Positions 1-5,805 of a DNA stretch of 5,841 nt are shown here, in pieces; positions within the stretch are counted from its first letter, which is position 1; each line of letters opens with the position of its first letter. The DNA is from Pseudorhodobacter antarcticus (GTDB taxonomy: Bacteria > Pseudomonadota > Alphaproteobacteria > Rhodobacterales > Rhodobacteraceae). The stretch lies in NCBI GenBank assembly GCA_945897655.1, contig CAMDHB010000236.1:1-5841 (forward strand), in the 5' to 3' direction. Below the pieces are notes generated by a model that was not told the DNA's origin, made no database searches, and saw only the letters and a program-made list of their open reading frames with translations. The position numbers were made by a program, and so were the translations under genes.

Positions 1-522
1 ATCAAGCCGCGATGAAATCAAGGCGTCCGTCACATCCTGCGGTGCCAGACGCCCCTCCATCACATCCACCGTGATTGCACGGACCGCGCGCGTCATCTCG
101 TCTCGGCCCCCATAATTGATGGCAACCGTCAGGTTCAAACGCGAAAACGGGGCCGTACGCCTCTCGATCCCTTCCATCAGTCGCTGCAACTTCGGATCCA
201 GACGCGAGCGGTCCCCGATGAACCGCATGCGGACCGATTCTGCCGCCAGACGATCTGCCTCGCGTTCGATATAGCGGGCGAAAATGGACATCAGCCCCAG
301 CACTTCCTCGGTCGACCGCTTCCAGTTCTCTGTGGAAAACGCATAGATCGTCAGCCAACGGATCCCCAGATCAGGGGCGCACCGAACAATCTCCTTGACC
401 CGCTCGGCACCCTTGCGATGCCCGACAAGACGCGGCCAACCCTTCTGCGTCGCCCATCGCCCATTGCCGTCCATGATAATGGCGACATGCTCTGCCTGAT
501 TGTTTGACGCGCTTGTTGCCAT
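1..522 (-). CDS. uppS: Isoprenyl transferase (undecaprenyl diphosphate synthase), 3' end cut by the window edge
   Basis: Cis-prenyltransferase that adds isopentenyl diphosphate units to farnesyl diphosphate to make the C55 lipid carrier used for peptidoglycan and other envelope polymers; it works at the cytoplasmic face of the membrane. The 174 visible residues start MATSASNNQAEHVAIIMDGN. Family signatures are in order: MDGNGRW at 17-23 with the catalytic Asp18, GHRKGAER at 34-41, FSTENWKR at 62-69, RFIGDRSRL around 100-108, and INYGGRDE at 135-142. The C-terminal part carrying the conserved Arg and Glu residues that bind isopentenyl diphosphate lies beyond base 1; full proteins are about 240-250 residues. 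The ATG at 522 is preceded by only a weak GGAAAC. It lies 91 bases downstream of frr with no terminator between them, so co-transcription is likely. The order frr-uppS is conserved in proteobacteria and usually continues with cdsA. Confidence 0.95.
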   Translation of the reverse strand, partial: MATSASNNQAEHVAIIMDGNGRWATQKGWPRLVGHRKGAERVKEIVRCAPDLGIRWLTIYAFSTENWKRSTEEVLGLMSIFARYIEREADRLAAESVRMRFIGDRSRLDPKLQRLMEGIERRTAPFSRLNLTVAINYGGRDEMTRAVRAITVDVMEGRLAPQDVTDALISSRLD

Positions 523-613
523 CTTGTTTCCGTTCGCCCGAGCACAAACTTCCTGCGAAAACTCCCTGCCAAAAGGGCACAACCGGATTTTTCACAGCAA
601 AATCAAGCTGCCC

Positions 614-1177
614 CTATACTTGCATGATCTCGTGCTGCTTTCCGTCCAAAGCGCGGTCAATCGCAGCAATGGCCTTGTCGGTCATCTCTTGCACTTCTTC
701 GGACCACATCTTCTGGTCGTCTTCGCCCATCCCGGCAGCCTTGGCCTTCTTGATCTGGTCCATCCCATCGCGGCGCACGTTGCGAATCGCGACCTTGGCG
801 TTCTCCGCATAGGTCGCAGCCACCTTGGTCAGCTGGCGACGGCGCTCTTCGTTCAGTTCAGGGATCGGCAAACGGATCAACGGGCCATCGCTGATGGGAT
901 TGATCCCGATGCCACTTTCGCGGATCGCCTTTTCCACTTTGGACACCATCGCCTTGTCCCAGACGTTGATCACCACCATCCGTGGTTCCGGAACGTTCAC
1001 AGTGCCAAGTTGATTGATCGGCGTCATCTGGCCATAGGCATCCACCATGATCGGTTCCACGATCGAGGCCGAGGCCCGGCCAGTGCGCAGGCTGGCGAAT
1101 TCCGTGCGCAGCGCGTTCGCCGCGCCGTCCATGCGACGCTGAATCGCGTCAAGATCAATCTCTAAGTCGTCGGCCAT
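614..1177 (-). CDS. frr: Ribosome recycling factor
   Basis: Cytoplasmic protein that, with EF-G, splits the post-termination ribosome so that subunits can be reused. The product is 187 residues, matching the usual length of about 185. It starts MADDLEIDLDAIQRRMDGA. Family landmarks include the helical N-terminus, LRTGRAS at 30-36 leading into the small beta domain (about 31-105), PISDGPLIRLPIPELNEERR around 94-113, and IRNVRRD at 131-137, where Arg132 falls at the position of the functionally important Arg132 of the E. coli protein. The frame stays open to 1294, but those 39 extra residues are basic and Pro/Ala-rich, unlike the family, so the start at 1177 is chosen. GGGAAA lies 4-5 bases upstream (GGGA with 6-base spacing), with GAGGAA further out. 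A possible -10 TATAGA on the minus strand at 1209-1214 lacks a convincing -35. Upstream lies the RTX gene rather than the usual pyrH. Confidence 0.97.
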   Translation of the reverse strand: MADDLEIDLDAIQRRMDGAANALRTEFASLRTGRASASIVEPIMVDAYGQMTPINQLGTVNVPEPRMVVINVWDKAMVSKVEKAIRESGIGINPISDGPLIRLPIPELNEERRRQLTKVAATYAENAKVAIRNVRRDGMDQIKKAKAAGMGEDDQKMWSEEVQEMTDKAIAAIDRALDGKQHEIMQV

Positions 1178-1306
1178 GGTGTTTCCCGAAATTCCTCGTC
1201 TTTGCCATTCTATAGCAGCAAGCCGTGGCGCAGGTACAGGGGGGGCAGATAGCGCAAGCGGCGCCCGCCGATGCGACCTGATTTCAAGCTCCACAGACCA
1301 CCGAAC

Positions 1307-2377
1307 CTATCCAAAGATAAGGTCCGTCGCGTCAAAAACCGCGCTGGTGAAACCCGCGATAAATACCGTGCCGCCACCGACGGCACCAAGGTCCAGGATC
1401 AGACCACCCGGCGCATCGCGCACCAGGGCAATCACCGCCTCTGCATCAGCGAAGTGAAAGGCGCCCAGATCAATCTTGTCTGTGCCATCGGTAAAGCCTT
1501 CCACACTGTCATGCCCGTCCAAAGGCCTGAAAACGAACCGGTCCTTGCCACCGTTGCCGGACAACGTGTCGTCGCCGAAACCGCCGATGATGCGGTCATT
1601 GCCCAATCCGCCGTAAACCTCGTCATCCCCGGCGCTGGATTGCAAGACATCGTTGCCGTTGCCGCCATACAGCCGCTCGTCCGCAAGACCCCCGGTGATC
1701 GAGTCATTGCCGTCCCAACCATAGACGTCGGACTGGACCCCTTGGCGACCTTGATAACGGTCATTCCCGTTGCCGAGCGTCACCGCCCCGTCCATCATGC
1801 CGCGATTGATGACCGTGGCAGGAAGGATTCCTTCCATGTAGATCGCGCCAAACAGGCCGTGCACAGTACCGGTGTTCATAATCTGCGTGAACTGATCACC
1901 GGTCAGTTCGATGCCATAGCCTGCGCCATCGATCAGACCGTGATTGGTCAGCGACATGTTCTGCAGCGCGACGGATTGAAACGCCGAAGCGTTCTGGCTG
2001 ATCATCGTTCCGGTGTTGGTGATCGTAGCCGTCCCAGGCTCATCGACCGTGTCTTTGTACAAGACTGCAGCATTGAAGGCCACGATCTCTCCGCCATTGT
2101 TCAGGTAGTTCGCACCGCCATTCGTCCCGTAGATGCCATAATCCCGCGCCAAGACGCTGCCAGTGGACGAAATCGCGACCCAGGCCCCCTGATACACCCC
2201 GATGGCACCTGATATTGCCGCTATCTTGCCCTGCACCATAAGAGTTGATGAGGCGAACAGGATAACGGCAACCGCATCATTGGCGACCAGAAATCCATTC
2301 GGGCCGATCACGCCGATTTCGCCAGAAAGAGTAGTCTGAAGTGATGTTTCAAAGCCATTAACGACGAAATTGGTCAT
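1307..2377 (-). CDS. RTX-type calcium-binding protein, probably secreted by a type I system
   Basis: A 356-residue protein of two repeat regions. Residues 71-200 hold rungs of about 23 residues, each with an N-x-G-x-x-[IMV]-like motif (N93, N121, N145, N168, N191), suggesting a right-handed beta-helix. Residues 220-282 hold seven nonapeptides in strict 9-residue register of the GGxGxDxLx type (for example GGNGNDVLQ, GGLGNDRII, GGFGDDTLS), the calcium-binding RTX beta-roll. A domain of about 70 residues follows and ends in an aliphatic/aromatic stretch, ATDLIFG, as in type I (HlyD/TolC-route) substrates. There is no N-terminal signal peptide, as expected for that route. No protease HExxH or other catalytic motif was seen, so the function is unknown; adhesin or surface-associated protein is only a guess. 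The frame is open to 2425, but MTNFVVNGFE at 2377 is preferred because GGGAG lies 6 bases upstream. It is inserted between pyrH and frr. No secretion genes are in the window. Confidence 0.9.
   Translation of the reverse strand: MTNFVVNGFETSLQTTLSGEIGVIGPNGFLVANDAVAVILFASSTLMVQGKIAAISGAIGVYQGAWVAISSTGSVLARDYGIYGTNGGANYLNNGGEIVAFNAAVLYKDTVDEPGTATITNTGTMISQNASAFQSVALQNMSLTNHGLIDGAGYGIELTGDQFTQIMNTGTVHGLFGAIYMEGILPATVINRGMMDGAVTLGNGNDRYQGRQGVQSDVYGWDGNDSITGGLADERLYGGNGNDVLQSSAGDDEVYGGLGNDRIIGGFGDDTLSGNGGKDRFVFRPLDGHDSVEGFTDGTDKIDLGAFHFADAEAVIALVRDAPGGLILDLGAVGGGTVFIAGFTSAVFDATDLIFG
1532..1720 (-). repeat. Seven tandem RTX nonapeptide repeats (protein level)
   Basis: Residues 220-282 of the RTX protein divide into seven consecutive 9-residue units: GWDGNDSIT, GGLADERLY, GGNGNDVLQ, SSAGDDEVY, GGLGNDRII, GGFGDDTLS and GNGGKDRFV. 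Units 3, 5 and 6 match the GGxGxDxxx consensus fully. Units 2 and 4 are degenerate at the Gly positions but keep Asp and an aliphatic residue. An additional unit, LGNGNDRYQ at 201-209, is one residue out of register, separated by a short linker. In known RTX proteins such units form a parallel beta-roll that folds on binding calcium outside the cell. Confidence 0.9.
1799..2167 (-). repeat. About 23-residue N-x-G rungs, probable beta-helix (protein level)
   Basis: Residues 71-193 of the RTX protein carry a recurring turn: STGSV at 71, NNGGEI at 93, NTGTMI at 121, NHGLID at 145, NTGTVH at 168 and NRGMMD at 191. Successive steps are 22, 28, 24, 23 and 23 residues. Regular Asn-x-Gly turns followed by an aliphatic residue, at this spacing, resemble parallel beta-helix rungs of bacterial adhesins and autotransporter passengers. 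The beta-helix assignment is inferred from periodicity only. Confidence 0.6.
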
Positions 2378-2420
2378 GCCACACTCCCGAATTCGACCAA
2401 GCGATGGCCGGTTCAACTGT

Positions 2421-2469
2421 GGCACGATAGCATGGACGTGCCTGTCCGGGAACTTCGTTTCCGGACAGG
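2421..2469. repeat. Two adjoining inverted repeats (hairpins) between pyrH and the RTX gene
   Basis: The first is a perfect 9-base inverted repeat, CCTGTCCGG at 2441-2449 and CCGGACAGG at 2461-2469, with an 11-base loop; on the plus strand the stem can grow to 12 pairs around CTTCG. The second pairs GGCACG (2421-2426) with CGTGCC (2437-2442) over a 10-base loop and shares two bases with the first. In the transcribed (minus) direction both lie just after the pyrH stop and before the RTX start. Neither is followed by a T run on either strand, so a standard intrinsic terminator is not supported. A processing, stability or attenuation element is possible. Confidence 0.6.
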
Positions 2470-2487
2470 GGACAGCTTCGAGATGCC

Positions 2488-3216
2488 CTAGCCGTGGACG
2501 CGCGTATAGGTGCCCTTCCCCGACAGGATGCCGCGGAATCCGCCCGGCTCATCCAACGAGAAAACGATGATCGGCAGGTCATTGTCCCGCGCCAAAGCGA
2601 TGGCGCTGGCATCCATCACGCCCAGATGCTTTTGCAACACCTCATCATAGGTCACCGTTTCATACCGCTTCGCGTCAGCGTGCTTCTTGGGGTCCTTGTC
2701 ATAAACCCCGTCCACCTTGGTTCCCTTGAAGATCGCCTGGCAGGCCATCTCATTGGCTCGCAGGGTGGCCGCCGTGTCCGTCGTGAAATAGGGGTTCCCT
2801 GTGCCAGCCGCAAAGATGCAGACGCGCTTCTTCTCCAAGTGCCGCACGGCGCGGCGGCGGATGTAAGGCTCGCAGACCTGATCCATCGGAATGGCGCTGA
2901 TCACCCGGGTAAAGACGCCGACCTCTTCCAGTGCCGATTGCATCGCAAGGGCGTTCATCACGGTTGCAAGCATGCCCATATAGTCAGCGGTCGTGCGCTC
3001 CATCCCTTGCGCGCTGCCCTGCAACCCGCGAAAGATGTTGCCCCCACCGATGACCATGCAAATCTCGACCCCAAGGTCATGAACCGATTTCACCTCAGCC
3101 GCGATGCGCTGAACCGTGGGCGGATGCAAGCCGTAGCCCTGATCCCCCATCAGCGCCTCGCCCGATATCTTCAGCATGACCCGGGTATAGGTGATCTTAT
3201 GGTCTGACTTCGGCAT
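2488..3216 (-). CDS. pyrH: UMP kinase (uridylate kinase)
   Basis: Hexameric bacterial UMP kinase of the amino acid kinase family; it phosphorylates UMP to UDP with ATP in the cytoplasm, the entry to UTP and CTP synthesis. The product is 242 residues, normal for the family (about 235-250). Motifs in order: MLKISGEAL at 14-22 (phosphate-binding Lys16), VIGGGNIFRG at 55-64, DYMGMLATVMNA at 78-89, the UMP-binding stretch AGTGNPYFTTDTAA at 137-150, and the nucleotide-site segment KGTKVDGVYDKDP at 164-176. The ATG at 3216 has AAGGGTGA four bases upstream, a good Shine-Dalgarno. A candidate promoter lies about 35 bases further upstream. In related genomes frr normally follows directly; here the RTX gene comes first. 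No missing residues or frame problems were seen. Confidence 0.97.
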   Translation of the reverse strand: MPKSDHKITYTRVMLKISGEALMGDQGYGLHPPTVQRIAAEVKSVHDLGVEICMVIGGGNIFRGLQGSAQGMERTTADYMGMLATVMNALAMQSALEEVGVFTRVISAIPMDQVCEPYIRRRAVRHLEKKRVCIFAAGTGNPYFTTDTAATLRANEMACQAIFKGTKVDGVYDKDPKKHADAKRYETVTYDEVLQKHLGVMDASAIALARDNDLPIIVFSLDEPGGFRGILSGKGTYTRVHG

Positions 3217-3254
3217 AGGTTCACCCTTGATGTTGCGGCGTCATTGGCATTGAC

Positions 3255-3273
3255 CGCAAAATGTCGCAAAATG
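3255..3273. repeat. Short tandem repeat in the pyrH/miaA divergent region
   Basis: CGCAAAATG occurs at 3255-3263 and again at 3265-3273, a 10-base period equal to about one helical turn. It sits between the divergent genes pyrH and miaA and overlaps the candidate pyrH -10 box. It could be a protein binding site or chance. Nothing identifies a regulator. Confidence 0.5.
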
Positions 3274-3286
3274 CGCCGATGTTCAA
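3258..3286 (-). promoter_or_regulatory. Candidate pyrH promoter
   Basis: On the minus strand TTGAAC (plus positions 3281-3286) is separated by exactly 17 bases from CATTTT (3258-3263). Each box matches the sigma-70 consensus only moderately (TTGACA and TATAAT). The placement suits pyrH, giving a leader of about 35 bases before its ATG at 3216. It overlaps the tandem CGCAAAATG repeat. Box quality is modest, so this is tentative. Confidence 0.3.
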
Positions 3287-3340
3287 CCTCATGATCAGCC
3301 TCATGTCCTGCGCTTTTGATCAGACACCCTTGCGGGCTGC

Positions 3341-4216
3341 ATGACTGAGGCCCGGATTCACCTTTTGTCTCGGGAACTGCCGGTCTTGATTGCCGGCCCC
3401 ACGGCCTCGGGAAAATCCGCCCTTGCGATGGAGATTGCTGCGCGCCACGGCCGAGTGATAGTGAACGCCGATGCTTTGCAGGTCTATGCCTGCTGGCGCA
3501 TCCTTTCGGCGCGACCGTCCCTCGCTGACGAAGCCGCACTCCCCCACGCATTGTACGGTCATGTGGAGCGGCACCAACCCTATTCTGTCGGTCACTGGCT
3601 GCGTCAGGTTTCCTCGCTGTTGGACCGGCCCGTGGTGATTGTCGGCGGAACTGGCCTCTACTTCTCCGCCTTGACCGAGGGGTTGGCCCCGGTGCCCGAA
3701 ATCCCGGCCCCTGTCCGCGCCCGTGCCGACGCCCTGCGCCTTTCCGGTCAAACTGCCCAAATGATTGCCGAAATCGACGCCGAGACAGCCGCGCGGATCG
3801 ATCTGGCCAATCCTGCAAGGGTTCAGCGCGCGTGGGAGGTTCTCCAAGCCACCGGTCTGGGCCTATCCCAGTGGCAACAGGCGGCTCCCTCGCCCCTTGT
3901 GCCACTGGACCGGTGCGAGGCCATGGTGATGCGCCCCAGTGTGGCCTGGCTGAACGCCAGAATCGACGCAAGATTTTCCGCAATGTTGGAGGCTGGTGCC
4001 TTGGCAGAAGTCGCCGCAGAACTGCCCTTTTGGGACGCAAACCGCCCTTCGGCCCGCGCCATCGGGGCGCCAGAACTCATCTCCTATCTGCAAGGCAACT
4101 GCGATCTGGCAACAGCCGAAGGTTCAGCAACCCTCGCAACGCGCCAATATGCCAAACGGCAAAGAACCTGGTTTCGGTCACGGATGAAATCCTGGCGCGG
4201 CATCGAACTTGGCTAG
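3341..4216 (+). CDS. miaA: tRNA dimethylallyltransferase
   Basis: Transfers a dimethylallyl group from DMAPP to N6 of A37 in tRNAs that read UNN codons, the first step to (methylthio-)isopentenyladenosine; cytoplasmic. The product is 291 residues, slightly shorter than the roughly 300-316 of E. coli-type enzymes but usual for Rhodobacterales. Motifs: P-loop AGPTASGKSA at 18-27, VNADALQVY at 41-49 (Asp44 at the catalytic position), PYSVGHWL at 80-87, IVGGTGLYFSAL at 100-111, RPSARAIGAPEL at 235-246 (usual AIGYKEL), and TRQYAKRQRTWFR at 267-279. The text between VNAD and PYSV departs from the usual RGMDIGTAKP wording but keeps the spacing. The start at 3341 has no clear Shine-Dalgarno, but an in-frame TGA at 3317-3319 limits extension and the P-loop begins 17 residues in, as is usual. 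It is divergent from pyrH and followed by a strong terminator. Confidence 0.94.
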   Translation: MTEARIHLLSRELPVLIAGPTASGKSALAMEIAARHGRVIVNADALQVYACWRILSARPSLADEAALPHALYGHVERHQPYSVGHWLRQVSSLLDRPVVIVGGTGLYFSALTEGLAPVPEIPAPVRARADALRLSGQTAQMIAEIDAETAARIDLANPARVQRAWEVLQATGLGLSQWQQAAPSPLVPLDRCEAMVMRPSVAWLNARIDARFSAMLEAGALAEVAAELPFWDANRPSARAIGAPELISYLQGNCDLATAEGSATLATRQYAKRQRTWFRSRMKSWRGIELG

Positions 4217-4225
4217 GGCTACTGC

Positions 4226-4282
4226 CGTCTGACGAGGCATTCGCCAAGAAACTTCGGTTTGCGGCCTCGGGCAGACGTTTTT
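4226..4282 (+). terminator. Intrinsic terminator of miaA
   Basis: Nested stems on the plus strand: CGTCTG (4226-4231) pairs with CAGACG (4272-4277); CGAGGC (4233-4238) pairs with GCCTCG (4264-4269); CGC (4242-4244) pairs with GCG (4261-4263); and AAAC (4249-4252) pairs with GTTT (4257-4260) around a TTCG tetraloop closed by C-G. Five Ts follow at 4278-4282. It begins 9 bases after the miaA stop. The structure and T run together make this a convincing Rho-independent terminator that separates miaA from the regulator gene. Confidence 0.85.
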
Positions 4283-4339
4283 CGCTTGGGTTGTCGCGCA
4301 AGGGCGGTTTATCTGCATCCGACCTTCAGCTTGAGCCGG

Positions 4340-5140
4340 ATGATGCCCAGCACGACCGAATCGCCCAAATTCCGACTTGTCGCCATCCCCCGGCTTGCCG
4401 CAGGCGGGCGCTGGCGGGTTGAGGCGATGCGGTCTTTGTCAGAAGCCTGCTTTTTGTGGTTCACCAAAGGCCAGGGACGCATCACGATTGCCGGCGTGAC
4501 CCGTGGCTATACGGCCCACAACGGCATCTTCATTCCGCCGGGCGTGATGCACGGATTTGAGGTTGGACCGCAAGTCTTTGGTACAGCATTGTTTTTTGGC
4601 AGGAACTGCCCGATAATATTGCCCAGCACCCCGTTGCACCTGCGCATCCGCGAAGTTCACGCCCAGCAAGAGTTGAACGTGACGCTGGACGCCATCCAGC
4701 GCGAACTGGACAGCACGGTTCCGGCACATGACCGCGCCGCTGAGCATTACCTCGGTTTGCTTGGCGTCTGGCTGGAACGCCAAGGCTTGAAATCCCAGGC
4801 AGATGCACCGCGTCCGGATGCCACTTGGCGGTTGGTTGCGCGCTATACCTCATTGATGGAAAAAGAGTTCCGCAAGGGCGCAGGTGTGGGCGATCTTGCC
4901 GCTGCGCTTGGCGTCACGCCGACGCATCTGACCAGATGTTGTCAGCAGACATGTGGCCGCTCTGCGATCGAATTGCTTCAGGATCGGCGCATATTTGAAG
5001 CCCGCAAGATGTTGAGCGAGACAAGCTTGCCGGTTGGTCGTATCGGGACCGAACTTGGCTTTACTTCTGCGGCCTATTTCACACGTGCTTTTCAGCACCG
5101 CACCGGATCATCGCCGACGGCCTTTCGGCGCAGCCAATAG
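4340..5140 (+). CDS. AraC-family transcriptional regulator
   Basis: A 266-residue one-component regulator with an N-terminal cupin-like sensing domain and a C-terminal double helix-turn-helix. The cupin part (about 15-110) includes GYTAHNGIFIPPGVMHGFEV at 57-76, with the IPPGVMHGF pattern typical of AraC-type effector domains. The DNA-binding part (about 165-266) has a first HTH, VGDLAAALGVTPTHLTRCCQ, at 183-202 and a second at 232-263 with the family signature IGTELGFTSAAYFTRAFQ followed by TGSSPTAFRR. The frame is open back to a TTG at 4259, but that codon lies inside the miaA terminator hairpin, so the ATG at 4340 (or the adjacent ATG at 4343) is preferred; TTGAGC upstream is a weak ribosome binding site. 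The effector is unknown. The gene lies directly upstream of a peptide-type transporter gene in the same direction, so local control of that locus is the natural guess. Confidence 0.9.
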   Translation: MMPSTTESPKFRLVAIPRLAAGGRWRVEAMRSLSEACFLWFTKGQGRITIAGVTRGYTAHNGIFIPPGVMHGFEVGPQVFGTALFFGRNCPIILPSTPLHLRIREVHAQQELNVTLDAIQRELDSTVPAHDRAAEHYLGLLGVWLERQGLKSQADAPRPDATWRLVARYTSLMEKEFRKGAGVGDLAAALGVTPTHLTRCCQQTCGRSAIELLQDRRIFEARKMLSETSLPVGRIGTELGFTSAAYFTRAFQHRTGSSPTAFRRSQ

Positions 5141-5186
5141 CGGCTCTGCCGGGCCCTCAACGTCCGTGGCATGATTCGTCCGTCTT

Positions 5187-5214
5187 AGCGGAAATTGGGT
5201 CGACCAAGCGGAAA
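5187..5214 (+). promoter_or_regulatory. Direct repeat, candidate AraC-family operator
   Basis: AGCGGAAA occurs at 5187-5194 and 5207-5214, 20 bases apart start to start, about two helical turns. AraC-family proteins commonly bind two same-orientation half-sites at 20-21 base spacing, one helix-turn-helix pair per site. The repeat lies 46 bases after the AraC-type gene and upstream of the transporter gene. The half-site is only 8 bases and the regulator's specificity is unknown, so the assignment is inferred from geometry and position. Confidence 0.35.
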
Positions 5215-5300
5215 CGTCTGCGCTTGCCATTTTGCCCGGGTTTTTCACCGATCAATCTTGGCAATGTCGCAAAAGTTATAGGCGGTGGCGATTCCGGATG

Positions 5301-5329
5301 TTGACGCATGGGGCTAAAAAGTGCGCAAT
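5301..5329 (+). promoter_or_regulatory. Candidate promoter for the binding-protein gene
   Basis: TTGACG (5301-5306) is a near-consensus -35 box, followed after 17 bases by CGCAAT (5324-5329), a poor -10. It would give a leader of about 140 bases before the ATG at 5476. AATAAT at 5430-5435 is a better -10 without a good -35 and would give a leader of about 35 bases. The sequence alone does not decide between them. Confidence 0.22.
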
Positions 5330-5475
5330 GTGGCGGTGACGTTCGCGACCCGCCTCGCGTCTTGTCGGCCATGTCCATTCGATGGGAGGGACGGCCCAAG
5401 GCAAAGGACGGCGAAACCCACCCACGACGAATAATCATGTCGAATGACTAGGCAAAGCCTGACAGGGAGACCAAA

Positions 5476-5805
5476 ATGACGACAAACACCACTGAGAAAG
5501 CGCTGCACCCAGCTGCCGCGATGTACGCACAGGAAGTTCGTGAAGGCACCTTGAGCCGTCGCGAGTTTCTTGCTCGCAGCACCGCACTTGGCCTGACTGC
5601 CGCCGCTGCTTACGGCCTGCTCGGGCTTGATGCCCCGGCTATGGCCGAGTCGCATGCCACGCCGGGCGGCACCGTTCGCATGGCGATGGAAACCAAGGCG
5701 CTGAAAGATCCGCGCACGTTCGACTGGTCGGAACTGGCGAACTTCGCCCGTGGCTGGCTGGAATATCTGGTCGAATACAATGCCGACGGATCGCCGCCGT
5801 CATAG
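5476..5805 (+). pseudogene. Peptide/nickel-type ABC transporter substrate-binding protein, broken after 109 codons
   Basis: The start of a periplasmic solute-binding protein of family 5 (Dpp/Opp/Nik type), which captures peptides or related solutes for an ABC importer. The ATG at 5476 has an excellent AGGGAGA Shine-Dalgarno. A Tat signal runs through SRREFL at 27-32, a hydrophobic Ala/Leu core at 35-53, and an AMA-E cleavage site after residue 57. The mature start GGTVRMAMETKALKDPRTFDW and ARGWLEYLVEYNADGS resemble Rhodobacterales members, where the chain goes on with something like F-P-LLESW. Here it ends SPPS and a TAG at 5803-5805, whereas family members are about 500 residues. No continuation of the family is recognisable in any frame of the remaining 36 bases. 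A disrupted gene (insertion, rearrangement or frameshift at about 5791) is the best reading; an assembly-edge artefact is possible. Permease and ATPase genes would be expected beyond the right edge. Confidence 0.7.

Larger units (their letters stand above)
5141..5475. other. 335-base intergenic region between the araC-type gene and the binding-protein gene
   Basis: No convincing gene is seen here. A minus-strand frame of 93 codons (5157-5438) is open but has no recognisable motif and no support from context. The region holds a direct repeat (5187-5214), a perfect 8-base palindrome GGTCGACC (5198-5205) between its copies, a candidate promoter (5301-5329), a -10-like AATAAT at 5430-5435 without a matching -35, and a Shine-Dalgarno AGGGAGA at 5464-5470. 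No clear terminator for the regulator gene was found; CCCGGG followed by five Ts near 5235-5245 lacks a real stem. Confidence 0.6.

Noticed and set aside
1239..1245. Run of seven Gs between the RTX gene and frr
   Set aside because: A homopolymer of this length in non-coding GC-rich DNA is unremarkable; there is no coding sequence for it to shift.
1258..1280. GC-rich inverted repeat (CGGC/GCCG) after the RTX gene as a terminator
   Set aside because: Only four base pairs and no following T run on the transcribed strand.
1178..1294. 39-residue N-terminal extension of frr
   Set aside because: Ribosome recycling factors start with the helix that begins at 1177; the extension is basic and Ala/Pro-rich, and the shorter form has the expected length.
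1271..2212. Long plus-strand frame (313 codons) opposite the RTX gene
   Set aside because: It is antisense to a gene with clear RTX repeats, its product is low-complexity without family features, and such mirror frames are common in GC-rich DNA.
2378..2425. 16-residue extension of the RTX protein start
   Set aside because: The ATG at 2377 has GGGAG six bases upstream, while the upstream ATG has no such site.
2494..3207. Plus-strand frame of 237 codons covering almost all of pyrH
   Set aside because: Antisense shadow of a clearly recognised UMP kinase; no motif and no ribosome binding site.
3171..4040. Minus-strand frame of 289 codons opposite miaA
   Set aside because: Arg/Pro-rich product without domains, overlapping both miaA and the pyrH start; a composition artefact.
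3832..4422. Plus-strand frame of 196 codons across the miaA end and the regulator start
   Set aside because: Out of frame with both real genes, passes through the terminator, and has no recognisable content.
5232..5246. CCCGGG followed by TTTTT as a terminator of the regulator gene
   Set aside because: CCCGGG is a 6-base palindrome with no room for a loop, and flanking bases do not extend a usable stem.
5157..5438. Minus-strand frame of 93 codons in the intergenic region
   Set aside because: No motif, unfavourable composition, and opposite to its neighbours; more likely regulatory DNA.
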